A stretch of 64,000 nt of DNA from Enterobacter cancerogenus (GTDB taxonomy: Bacteria > Pseudomonadota > Gammaproteobacteria > Enterobacterales > Enterobacteriaceae): positions 4,712,001 to 4,776,000 of the forward strand of contig NZ_CP077290.1 of NCBI RefSeq assembly GCF_019047785.1, read 5' to 3'. The notes below the pieces were generated by a model. That model was given only the letters and a program-made list of their open reading frames with translations, was not told the origin of the DNA and did no database searches. Both the position numbers and the translations under genes were made by a program. Positions 56,692 to 64,000 of this stretch are shown here, piece by piece. Numbering within the stretch: the stretch's first letter is position 1; the number at the start of each line of letters is the position of its first letter.

Positions 56692-57460
56692 CATCGATCG
56701 GGACAATACCGAGGCCCTGACGCGGGCGGTCATTGCGCTTTTACAGGAACGCGGCGTCGCGACAGGCGATGTCAAGCCAGAACCGCCGCCTGATGACCTG
56801 CTGGCCCACTGGCAACAGCCGGGTCTGCTCCTGAGCCAGACCTGCGGATATCCCCTGATGACGGCGCTGCCGCAGGTGCAGGTCGTCGGCTGTTTTCACT
56901 ATGCGGCACCGGGCTGCGAGGGCCTGCATTACCGTAGCTTTCTGGTGGTACGCGACGAAGATAAACACTGCCAGCTTGCGGATTATCGCCATCGCCGGGC
57001 GGTATATAACTCTGCGGACTCGCAGTCTGGCTACAATGCGCTGATGAAAAGGGTGGCCCCTCTCGCGGTTAACGGCCATTTTTTCTCAGACGCGACCGCC
57101 AGCGGTAGCCACCGCCAGTCGCTTATCAGGCTAAAGCAGGGGGCAGGGGATATTGCCGCCATCGACTGCGTAACCTGGGCGCTGTTGCAACGTCATGAAC
57201 CGCAGCTGCTGGCGGGGCTGTCCATTATCGGTCACACCCCGTTGACGCCGGGTTTACCGCTTATCACGGGGCGCGACACCCCAGCCGACAGGCTATTCGC
57301 TCTCCGCGATGCGCTGCATACGCTGGTGAGCGCCGAACACTATCGGGCGATCTGCGCGGGGGCGCTCATCCAGGGGTTTAGCGCCGTTACGCGCCAGCCG
57401 TATCACGCGCTAATCGGCTGGCGTGAGGACGCGGCAGCATCAGGCGTTATTTTGCGTTAA
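56660..57460 (+). CDS. PhnD-like phosphate/phosphonate-type binding protein, no signal
   Basis: 266 residues of the COG3221 type (PhnD/phosphite binding fold, periplasmic-binding-protein class II). Motifs: LSQTCGYPLMT near 80, GLHYRSFLVVR, ADSQSGYNAL, ASGSHRQSLIRL, AIDCVTWALL. No signal peptide, so it should stay in the cytoplasm, unlike transport PhnD. Strong AAGAGGA before ATG 56660, which lies inside the desaturase-like gene in another frame. No ABC permease beside it. Function unknown; the coupling suggests work with the desaturase-like enzyme. Its end overlaps the convergent YdeP-like gene by 21 nt. Confidence 0.82.
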   Translation: MSRPVAFPMYDIDRDNTEALTRAVIALLQERGVATGDVKPEPPPDDLLAHWQQPGLLLSQTCGYPLMTALPQVQVVGCFHYAAPGCEGLHYRSFLVVRDEDKHCQLADYRHRRAVYNSADSQSGYNALMKRVAPLAVNGHFFSDATASGSHRQSLIRLKQGAGDIAAIDCVTWALLQRHEPQLLAGLSIIGHTPLTPGLPLITGRDTPADRLFALRDALHTLVSAEHYRAICAGALIQGFSAVTRQPYHALIGWREDAAASGVILR

Positions 57461-59743
57461 AGGCCGAATCTCCTTTGAGCGCAGCGTGACGCGAATGGGC
57501 ACCGACTTATAGGAGGGCGTGCCGCTGTCCTTATCGAGATAGTCCAGCGGGACCAGCACGTTGGCCTCCGGGTAGTAGGCCCCGACGGAACCGCTGGCGA
57601 TGCTGTAGGCCACTACCGTGATATCCTCCAGGCGCTGCTGATTGCCAGGAAGTGCGGTGGTGATATCCACGCGGTCGCCGTGCTCAAGGCCCCGCTTTTC
57701 CATATCCTCTTCGTTCATAAATAACACGTCGCGGCGTCCAAATACGCCCCGGTAACGGTCGTCGAGGGCATAGATGGTGGTGTTGTACTGGTCGTGGCTG
57801 CGAAGCGTAATCAGGCGCAGGACGTTATCCCCTTCGCCTTTGGCATTCTCGTCGACGCCGTCAAACACCGAAAACATCGCCTTGCCAGTTACGGTCGGCC
57901 AGACGCGCTCGGTGGGCGGCAGCGGCATACGAAAACCGCCCGGAATGCGGATACGGGCGTTGTACTGTTCAAAGCCGGGGATGGTCCGCTCGATCAGATC
58001 CCGAATTCTGTCGTAGTCAGCCACCAGCTCCGCCCACCCGACCTGACTGTCAGGCAGCGTGGCGCTGGCCATGCCTGCCACAATTGCCGGTTCGGAGAGC
58101 AGATGCGGCGAGGCGGGTTTCAGCTTGCCGGACGACGCATGCACCATCGACATTGAATCTTCCACGGTGATCGACTGCCGCCCGGTGCGCTGCATGTCCA
58201 GCTCCGTGCGCCCGAGGCACGGCAGGATCCAGGTCTCTTTCGCGACCAGCAGGTGCGTGCGGTTGAGCTTGGTGCCAACGTGAACGCTAAGTTCCAGCTT
58301 CTGCATGGCGGGAAAGGCCTGCTGATGGTCGGGCATGGCCACGGCAAAATTGCCGCCGAGGCAGATCAGCGCTTTGGCTTCCCCGGCGATCATTGCCTGC
58401 GTCGCCATTACCGCGTCGTGCCCATGTTTCGCCGGGGGCGTAAAACCAAATTCCGCCTCCAGACGTGAAAGAAACGCGGCCGTTGGCTTCTCGGTAATGC
58501 CCACGGTACGATTTCCCTGCACGTTGGAGTGCCCGCGCAGGGGACAAATGCCGGCGCCGGGCTTACCGATATTGCCGCGCATCAGCAGCAGGTCGGCAAT
58601 GAGGCGCACGTTGGCGGTGCCTTTGTTGTGCTGGGTAATGCCCATGCCGTAGGTAATGATGGTGGCGTTGGATTTGGCGTAGGCCTGCGCCACGCCCAGC
58701 AGATCCTGACGATCTAAGCCTGATTCCAGCTCAATGGCCTCCCAGCTTGTCGCCTGAATATCGGCGGCGAATGCCTCAAAACCCTGGGTATGCGTGTCGA
58801 TAAATTCCCGGTCGAGCACGCCGCCTTGCTCTGCTTCAATGTGCAGAAGATGTTTTGCTATGCCCTTAAGCGCCGCTGCATCGCCTCCGGCTTTCACCTG
58901 GAAGTAGGTTGATGCAATGTCCGTTGAACCGTACGTCGCCATCTCGACCACGCTTTGCGGATCGGCAAAGCGCTCCAGCGCCCGCTCGCGAAGCGGGTTA
59001 AACACAATAATCGGCACGCCGCGGCGGGAGAGTTCGTGCAGAGTGCCCATCATCCGCGGGTGGTTGGTGCCCGGATTATGGCCCATCGAGATAACCAGCT
59101 CGGTGTTATCAAAATCGTTGAGCGAAACGGTGCCTTTGCCAATCCCAATGGAACGCGGCAGACCGGTGCTGGTGGCTTCGTGGCACATGTTGGAACAATC
59201 CGGGAAATTATTAGTTCCCAGTTCACGGGCAAAAAGCTGAAGTAAATAAGCAGCCTCATTCGACGCGCGCCCCGAGGTATAAAACTCCACGGCGTCCGGA
59301 TCGAGCGCGCGCAGTTTCTCACCAATCTGCGCAAAGGCCTGCTGCCACTCTATGGGGCGGAATGTATCACTCCCCCGGTCGTAAACCAGCGGATGCGTCA
59401 GGCGACCGTAGCCTTCCAGTTCGTAATCGCTTTTCGCCAGCAGCGAGCTGACGGTATTGGCGGCAAAGAATTCGGGCGTCACGCGTTTGTTTGTCGCTTC
59501 CCAGGTGACGGCTTTAGCGCCATTTTCACAGAACTGGAAGGTGGACTTGTGCTCTTTATCCGGCCACGCGCAGCCGGGACAGTCAAAACCGTCGGGCTGG
59601 TTAGTGCGAAGCAGGGTGGCAGGCGCTTCCAGGGTGTCCATTTGCGTGCGCACGGCAATCGCCGTCGCTTTCAGCGCGCCCCAGCCGCCGGCAGGACCGT
59701 TGTAGTGGCGAATGCCGGGAACCGGGCGGTATTTCTTGTTCAT
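57440..59743 (-). CDS. FdhF/YdeP-family molybdopterin oxidoreductase
   Basis: 767 residues, cytoplasmic (no Tat signal), DMSO-reductase superfamily. Close relative of E. coli YdeP (759 aa), a gene tied to acid resistance, but clearly a divergent copy. N-terminal Cys55-x2-Cys58-x13-Cys72 may hold a cluster. Cys183 and Cys187 in CSNMCHE lie where formate dehydrogenase has its metal-binding residue. Motifs [34 protein letters not shown] and SHDQYNTTIY are intact. AGGAG 5 nt before ATG 59743. Physiological substrate unknown. It is divergent from a metal-type ABC importer, which may be meaningful. Confidence 0.88.
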   Translation of the reverse strand: MNKKYRPVPGIRHYNGPAGGWGALKATAIAVRTQMDTLEAPATLLRTNQPDGFDCPGCAWPDKEHKSTFQFCENGAKAVTWEATNKRVTPEFFAANTVSSLLAKSDYELEGYGRLTHPLVYDRGSDTFRPIEWQQAFAQIGEKLRALDPDAVEFYTSGRASNEAAYLLQLFARELGTNNFPDCSNMCHEATSTGLPRSIGIGKGTVSLNDFDNTELVISMGHNPGTNHPRMMGTLHELSRRGVPIIVFNPLRERALERFADPQSVVEMATYGSTDIASTYFQVKAGGDAAALKGIAKHLLHIEAEQGGVLDREFIDTHTQGFEAFAADIQATSWEAIELESGLDRQDLLGVAQAYAKSNATIITYGMGITQHNKGTANVRLIADLLLMRGNIGKPGAGICPLRGHSNVQGNRTVGITEKPTAAFLSRLEAEFGFTPPAKHGHDAVMATQAMIAGEAKALICLGGNFAVAMPDHQQAFPAMQKLELSVHVGTKLNRTHLLVAKETWILPCLGRTELDMQRTGRQSITVEDSMSMVHASSGKLKPASPHLLSEPAIVAGMASATLPDSQVGWAELVADYDRIRDLIERTIPGFEQYNARIRIPGGFRMPLPPTERVWPTVTGKAMFSVFDGVDENAKGEGDNVLRLITLRSHDQYNTTIYALDDRYRGVFGRRDVLFMNEEDMEKRGLEHGDRVDITTALPGNQQRLEDITVVAYSIASGSVGAYYPEANVLVPLDYLDKDSGTPSYKSVPIRVTLRSKEIRPLTQNNA

Positions 59744-59849
59744 CAGGACTCCTGCTGTGCGGTATGTCATTCAATTCTACACCTCGTTTATTAACCTAAT
59801 GACAACAAAAAAACATCATTTAACGAGAAACGAGGCAAGCACAAGAGGG

Positions 59850-59878
59850 TTGTTAATTGTTATGTTATAACATATATT
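59850..59878 (+). promoter_or_regulatory. Promoter with spacer palindrome before the ABC operon
   Basis: TTGTTA (59850-59855), 17 nt, TATATT (59873-59878) is a good sigma-70 promoter. A perfect 14-bp palindrome TATGTTATAACATA (59861-59874) fills the spacer and touches the -10, typical for repressor control. The 18-mer around it is close to the Zur box published for Agrobacterium-group bacteria (GATATGTTATAACATATC), recalled from the literature. Regulator identity is inferred. Confidence 0.65.
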
Positions 59879-59927
59879 TCTCGACGCGTTTTAAACTGGC
59901 TTTTCGTTGAAGTAAAAGGATCACCCC

Positions 59928-60740
59928 ATGTCCGTTTCCGTCCATCGCCTGTCATCAGGCAGTGTTGATAACGTGCTCGACGTCACCATCCAGGCGTTAT
60001 CCAGCCCTGGCGGCACGACGCTGCTGTCAGACGTCTGTTTTGAAGCCAGAGCCGGAGAGTGCCTGGCCGTCATCGGCCCTAACGGCAGCGGTAAAACCTC
60101 GCTGCTACGGGCGATCGGAAGCGAGCTGACGCACCTGAAAGGTGACATCCGCCTGATGGGGCGCACCGTAACTGCGTTGACTCGCCAGCAGCGGGCAAAA
60201 CAGGTTGCCGTGCTCTCCCAGCACGACGCGCCGGATTTGAGGCTCTCGGTTGAGGATTACGTCGCCCTTGGACGTATACCGCATGCGGGCGATGCCCCGC
60301 GACATATCCATGACGCCATCGTCGACGACGCCATCCGCGAAACCGGGCTGCAGCGGCTGCGTGAACGATCGCTGTTTGCACTTTCGGGCGGTGAACGCCA
60401 GCGCGCGGCGCTGGCGCGGGTGCTTGCCCAGACGCCAAAACTGGTGCTGCTGGATGAGCCGACCAACCATCTTGATCCTCCGGGGCGGGTGGAACTGCTG
60501 TCGCTGGTGAAAAGCAAGGGCATCACCGTTGTGGCGGTTCTGCATGATTTGACCCTGGCGGAGTCTTTTGCCGACCGCATTCTTCTGCTGTCCCGGGGGC
60601 GGTCGGTGGTCTGTGACGTGCCTGAAAAGGTGCTGGTGTCTGAGCATCTCTATCCCATATTTGGGCTAACCAGCTTTACCGTAGCGCATCCGCATACCGG
60701 GAAATCGCTGCGTATTTTTGACGTTCCGCGCTATGCGTGA
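59928..60740 (+). CDS. ABC importer ATPase, FecE/HmuV/BtuD-like
   Basis: 270 residues. Walker A GPNGSGKT (50-57), Q-loop VAVLSQHDAP, signature LSGGERQRAALARVLAQ, Walker B LVLLDEPTNHLD, and H-loop VLHDLTLA. This is the type II importer branch that energises uptake of siderophores, haem, B12 and, in some bacteria, molybdate. First gene of an ATPase-binding protein-permease operon. AGGA precedes ATG 59928. Confidence 0.88.
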   Translation: MSVSVHRLSSGSVDNVLDVTIQALSSPGGTTLLSDVCFEARAGECLAVIGPNGSGKTSLLRAIGSELTHLKGDIRLMGRTVTALTRQQRAKQVAVLSQHDAPDLRLSVEDYVALGRIPHAGDAPRHIHDAIVDDAIRETGLQRLRERSLFALSGGERQRAALARVLAQTPKLVLLDEPTNHLDPPGRVELLSLVKSKGITVVAVLHDLTLAESFADRILLLSRGRSVVCDVPEKVLVSEHLYPIFGLTSFTVAHPHTGKSLRIFDVPRYA

Positions 60741-60761
60741 ACCCTGTGTTGAGAACCTGCT

Positions 60762-61718
60762 ATGAAAAACCTTGTAATCGCGCTGACGCTGATGGCGTCG
60801 GCCCACGCCGCGAGCGCCGCGGATTTTCCCGTTACCGTTGAAAGCTGCGGAACACCGATCACCTTCTCCGCGCCGCCGAAGCGGGCAATCATTAACGATC
60901 TAAATATGGCGGAGATGGCCTTTGCGCTGCATCTGCAGGATCGCATCGTCGGGCTGACCGGGATCAGCGGCTGGTACAAAATGACCCCGGACTTCCGGCA
61001 GGCGATGGGGACGATCCCCGAGCTGGCGCCGAAATACCCGTCGCTGGAAACTCTGCTGGCCGCCGAGCCTGATTTCTTCTTTGCTGGCTGGAACTACGGC
61101 ATGAAGGTCGGCGGGGAAGTGACTCCCGCGACGCTGGCGAAATACGGCGTGAAGACTTTTGTGCTGAGTGAAAGCTGCGTCTTTACCGCAGCCCACAAAA
61201 AGAAGGCCACCATGGACCTGCTCTATGGCGACGTCCTGACGCTGGGACGCATTTTCGGTAAGCGAAATGAAGCGCAAACGCTGGTCGAGGGCTGGAAACA
61301 GCGGCTGAGCGCATTGCCGAAACCGGCAACGGGCGCGCGGCCCCTGAAGGTCTTTGTCTATGATTCCGGGGAGGACAAGCCGTTTACCAGCGGACGATAC
61401 GCGATGCCAACGGCGATTATCGAGGCGGCGGGCGGCAAAAACGCGATGGAGGCGCTGGATATCAGCTGGGGCACCACCTCCTGGGAAAACGTCGCGGCAA
61501 GCGAGCCGGATGTTATTATTCTGCTGGATTACCAGACCGGAAGCGGGGCGGACGCGCTGCGCCGCGTGCTGGAAAATCATCCGCTTATGAAGATGACGCC
61601 GGCGGTAAAACAGGGGCGCTACCTTAAACTTCAGTACGCCGAGCTGACTCCGGGACCGGCGAATATCGCGGCGGTTGAAAAACTGGCCCGGACGCTCTAC
61701 CCGCAGGCCAGGAAGTAA
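60762..61718 (+). CDS. Periplasmic binding protein of FecCD-type ABC importer
   Basis: 318 residues with a signal peptide (about 1-19, ending ASA). FepB/BtuF-like class III binding fold; early PVTVESCG-TPITFSAPPKRAII and the helix linking the two lobes. Residues Trp, Tyr and Cys near GWYKM and SESCVF could take part in ligand binding. Ligand not known. Possible ligands: ferric siderophore, haem, cobalamin, molybdate or zinc chelate. 21 nt after the ATPase gene. Confidence 0.85.
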   Translation: MKNLVIALTLMASAHAASAADFPVTVESCGTPITFSAPPKRAIINDLNMAEMAFALHLQDRIVGLTGISGWYKMTPDFRQAMGTIPELAPKYPSLETLLAAEPDFFFAGWNYGMKVGGEVTPATLAKYGVKTFVLSESCVFTAAHKKKATMDLLYGDVLTLGRIFGKRNEAQTLVEGWKQRLSALPKPATGARPLKVFVYDSGEDKPFTSGRYAMPTAIIEAAGGKNAMEALDISWGTTSWENVAASEPDVIILLDYQTGSGADALRRVLENHPLMKMTPAVKQGRYLKLQYAELTPGPANIAAVEKLARTLYPQARK

Positions 61719-62725
61719 TGCGCATCCCGTACCGCTACCACTGGGCGCTGGGGAGCGCCATGCTGGTGCTGCTCGGGCTGATGGCGCTCAGCGTGGCAAC
61801 GGGCACCGTTACGCTCACGCTGGGGCAGGTTCTGGGTGCCCTGGGGCTGGCGGATGTCCCGGTATCGGAGATGGTGACCCGCATTGTGGTTGACCTTAGG
61901 CTGCCCAGAACGCTCCTCGCCGCCCTGACGGGCGCGGGGCTGGCCATGGTCGGCGCGCTACTGCAGACCACAACGCGCAATGATTTGGCCGATCCGTTTC
62001 TGTTCGGGCTTTCCTCCGGCGCGTCGGCAGGCGCGGTGCTGGTGATCACCCGCTTTGGCGACCGGTTGGGCGCGTTGACGCTCCCCGCATCGGCCTTCGC
62101 CGGGGGCATCTGTTCGGCGGTTGCCGTCATGCTGCTGTTTCACTTCAAAAAGCAGCGTGGGGCGGAACATCTGGTGCTTTGCGGGCTGGCGATCTCTTTT
62201 CTCTTTGGCGCGCTGACCAGCTATCTCATTTTTTCTGGCGATCAGCGTGCGGCCAGCTCGGTGCTGTTCTGGTCGCTGGGCGGGCTGGGGCTGGCGTCGT
62301 GGAGCAACCTGCCTTTCGCTGTCTTGAGCGTGCTGCTGCTGGGCGGGTTCGTCCTGCTGCGATGGCGCGCGCTGGACGGCATTCTGGCCGGGGAGCAAAC
62401 GGCGCTCTCCCTTGGGATCAACGTCAGCCGCCTGCGGGGCGAAATTTTCCTTTGCTGCGCTCTGGCGACCTCTTTTCTGGTGGCACTGACCGGGGTGATC
62501 GGCTTTGTCGGCCTGATGGTGCCGCACCTGTGCCGCCACGTGGCGGGCGTAAGGCATTTACTGCTGCTTCCCCTGTGCGGAGTGTGGGGAGCTGTGCTGT
62601 TGTGCGGGGGAGATATCGCCAGCCGGACGGTACTGGCCCCGCAGGAGTTGCCGATCGGCATTATCACCGCCGGGATAGGCGGGGCGTTTATTATTGTGCT
62701 GCTGACGCGCAATACGCCGCGATAA
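61718..62725 (+). CDS. FecCD-family ABC permease
   Basis: 335 residues, about 9-10 helices, with the RLPRTLLAALTGAGLAMVGALLQTTTRNDLADPFLFGLSSGASAG signature region (about 60-105, shown in parts) and the cytoplasmic coupling loop GFVGLMVPHLCRH near 265. Its ATG shares one base with the stop of the binding-protein gene (TAATG), so the two are translationally coupled. One permease gene implies a homodimer channel. Ends at a terminator shared with ychF. Confidence 0.87.
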   Translation: MRIPYRYHWALGSAMLVLLGLMALSVATGTVTLTLGQVLGALGLADVPVSEMVTRIVVDLRLPRTLLAALTGAGLAMVGALLQTTTRNDLADPFLFGLSSGASAGAVLVITRFGDRLGALTLPASAFAGGICSAVAVMLLFHFKKQRGAEHLVLCGLAISFLFGALTSYLIFSGDQRAASSVLFWSLGGLGLASWSNLPFAVLSVLLLGGFVLLRWRALDGILAGEQTALSLGINVSRLRGEIFLCCALATSFLVALTGVIGFVGLMVPHLCRHVAGVRHLLLLPLCGVWGAVLLCGGDIASRTVLAPQELPIGIITAGIGGAFIIVLLTRNTPR

Positions 62726-62726
62726 A

Positions 62727-62756
62727 AAAAATCCACGCCGTGGCGTGGATTTTCTC
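62727..62756. terminator. Shared terminator of ABC operon and ychF
   Basis: AAAATCCACGCC and GGCGTGGATTTT form a perfect inverted repeat between two convergent genes, with A and T tracts on both sides. Confidence 0.85.
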
Positions 62757-62770
62757 GTGAAACGGTAACG

Positions 62771-63865
62771 TCAGACGTTGAACAGGAAGTTCATCACGTC
62801 GCCATCTTTTACGATGTAGTCTTTACCTTCCGCACGCATCTTACCGGCTTCTTTCGCGCCTTGCTCACCCTTGTAGGTGATGAAGTCTTCAAACGCGATA
62901 GTCTGTGCGCGGATAAAACCTTTCTCGAAGTCGGTGTGGATCTTACCTGCCGCCTGCGGAGCCGTTGCACCAACAGGAATGGTCCAGGCACGCACTTCTT
63001 TCACGCCAGCGGTGAAGTAGGTTTGCAGGTTCAGCAGCTCGTAGCCCGCGCGGATCACGCGGTTCAGGCCCGGCTCTTCCAGACCCAGCTCGGCCATGAA
63101 CTCGTCACGGTCGGCATCGTCCAGTTCTGCAATATCAGATTCAACGGCTGCACACACGGCAACCACCACAGAGCCTTCCGCCGCGGCGATTTCGCGCACT
63201 TTGTCCAGGTATGGGTTGTTCTCGAAACCGTCTTCGTTGACGTTAGCGATATACATGGTTGGCTTCAGGGTCAGGAAGCTCAGGTATTTGATTGCCGCCT
63301 TATCTTCTTCCGTCAGGTTTTTCAGCGCGCGCAGCATGCCAGCATTTTCCAGCTGTGGCAGGCATTTTTCCAGCGCGGCCAGCTCGGCCTTCGCGTCTTT
63401 ATCGCCGCCTTTGGCTTTTTTCTGCACGCGGTGAATCGCGCGCTCGCAGGTGTCGAGGTCAGACAGCGCCAGCTCGGTGTTGATCACGTCGATGTCGTCA
63501 GCCGGATCCACTTTATTGTTAACGTGGATGATGTTGTCGTTTTCAAAGCAACGCACAACGTGGCCGATCGCTTCGGTTTCGCGGATGTTGGTCAGGAACT
63601 GGTTACCCAGGCCTTCGCCTTTGGACGCCCCTTTCACCAGGCCCGCGATGTCCACGAATTCCATGGTGGTAGGCAGAATGCGCTGCGGCTTAACGATTTC
63701 CGCAAGCTGATCGAGACGCGGGTCGGGCATTGGAACGACGCCGGTGTTGGGTTCGATGGTACAGAACGGGAAGTTCGCCGCTTCGATACCCGCTTTGGTA
63801 AGCGCATTAAACAGGGTGGATTTGCCCACGTTTGGCAGACCGACGATACCGCATTTGAATCCCAT
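62771..63865 (-). CDS. ychF: Redox-responsive ATPase/GTPase YchF (OLA1-like)
   Basis: 364 residues (E. coli 363). Obg-family G domain that prefers ATP: G1 GLPNVGKST (9-17), G3 DIAGLVKGA, then a coiled-coil insertion and a C-terminal TGS domain with [28 protein letters not shown]. Inhibits OxyR-linked catalase activity in E. coli and binds ribosomes. AAGGTG before ATG 63865. In E. coli pth lies directly upstream; here that would be beyond the window end. Confidence 0.96.
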   Translation of the reverse strand: MGFKCGIVGLPNVGKSTLFNALTKAGIEAANFPFCTIEPNTGVVPMPDPRLDQLAEIVKPQRILPTTMEFVDIAGLVKGASKGEGLGNQFLTNIRETEAIGHVVRCFENDNIIHVNNKVDPADDIDVINTELALSDLDTCERAIHRVQKKAKGGDKDAKAELAALEKCLPQLENAGMLRALKNLTEEDKAAIKYLSFLTLKPTMYIANVNEDGFENNPYLDKVREIAAAEGSVVVAVCAAVESDIAELDDADRDEFMAELGLEEPGLNRVIRAGYELLNLQTYFTAGVKEVRAWTIPVGATAPQAAGKIHTDFEKGFIRAQTIAFEDFITYKGEQGAKEAGKMRAEGKDYIVKDGDVMNFLFNV

Positions 63866-63940
63866 TTCTAAATCACCTTAATATCTTGATAATCAATCCG
63901 TTAGCGTTAACCGATTGAAGAAAAGTAAATAACTACGCCT

Positions 63941-63946
63941 ATTATA
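63941..63946 (-). promoter_or_regulatory. Candidate -10 box upstream of ychF
   Basis: A consensus TATAAT on the minus strand, about 76 nt before the ychF ATG. No strong -35 at 16-18 nt. A GC-rich dyad, CGCAC / GTGCG, lies just upstream. The rest of 63866-64000 shows no gene. Confidence 0.4.
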
Positions 63947-64000
63947 CACGTAACCCGCACGGTGCGCGGTAAAAATGCCAAACGGCGCGGATTATTGCGC

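Noticed and set aside
62861..63871. 336-codon open frame antisense to ychF
   Set aside because: Shadow of a highly conserved gene with biased codons; no domain recognised.

Overview
The window is chromosomal DNA from a member of the Enterobacteriaceae. Nearly every gene up to about 51.5 kb has a recognisable E. coli K-12 or Salmonella counterpart of almost the same length. The order follows the Salmonella-type arrangement, with rnd directly beside minE. An ftsI paralogue of the Salmonella PBP3SAL kind sits between cspC and rlmA. GC-rich codon use together with these extra genes suggests Enterobacter or a close genus (Lelliottia, Leclercia). The genus is inference. I see no rRNA, tRNA, insertion sequence, prophage or CRISPR array.

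Layout. 0-5 kb: letA (cut by the window edge), msrC, proQ-prc, htpX (envelope lipid transport, oxidised methionine repair, RNA chaperone, periplasmic and membrane proteolysis). 5-13.8 kb: yebQ, kdgR, yobH, mgrB, yebO, an MBL-fold hydrolase not known from K-12, yobF-cspC, the ftsI paralogue, rlmA, and mntP with its Mn2+ riboswitch. 14-17.3 kb: yobD and the manXYZ mannose PTS operon. 17.7-28.6 kb: yoaE, pdeD, sdaA, nudL-pabB, yoaH, yoaB, yoaA, tsaB, yeaY. 28.7-33.6 kb: fadD, rnd and the minCDE operon. 33.6-47.6 kb: ycgL, ycgM, ycgN, dsbB, nhaB, fadR, ycgB, dadAX, cvrA, ldcA, emtA, ycgR, ymgE.

47.6-62.7 kb is the accessory part. It holds a Fur-boxed TonB-dependent receptor, treA, a raffinose/sucrose-type porin, and an AraC regulator divergent from a NepI-like exporter. 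Next come a membrane fatty-acid-desaturase-like gene overlapping a signal-less PhnD-like binding protein, a YdeP-type molybdoenzyme, and a three-gene FecCD-type ABC importer. The importer promoter carries a perfect palindrome between -35 and -10. ychF closes the window.

Several control circuits can be read from the DNA. These are a PhoP box before mgrB, a yybP-ykoY riboswitch before mntP, a class II CRP site plus a dyad operator at manX, a FadR operator at fadD and a FadR-like site at fadR itself, and a class II CRP site at dadA. There is also a near-perfect sigma-28 promoter at ycgR, sigma-32 and sigma-E promoters at htpX and yeaY, and a Fur box at the TonB receptor. The least explained pieces are the desaturase/PhnD-like pair with its hairpin leader, the ABC operon with its palindromic operator beside the molybdoenzyme, the ftsI paralogue, and alternating hairpins downstream of yobD.
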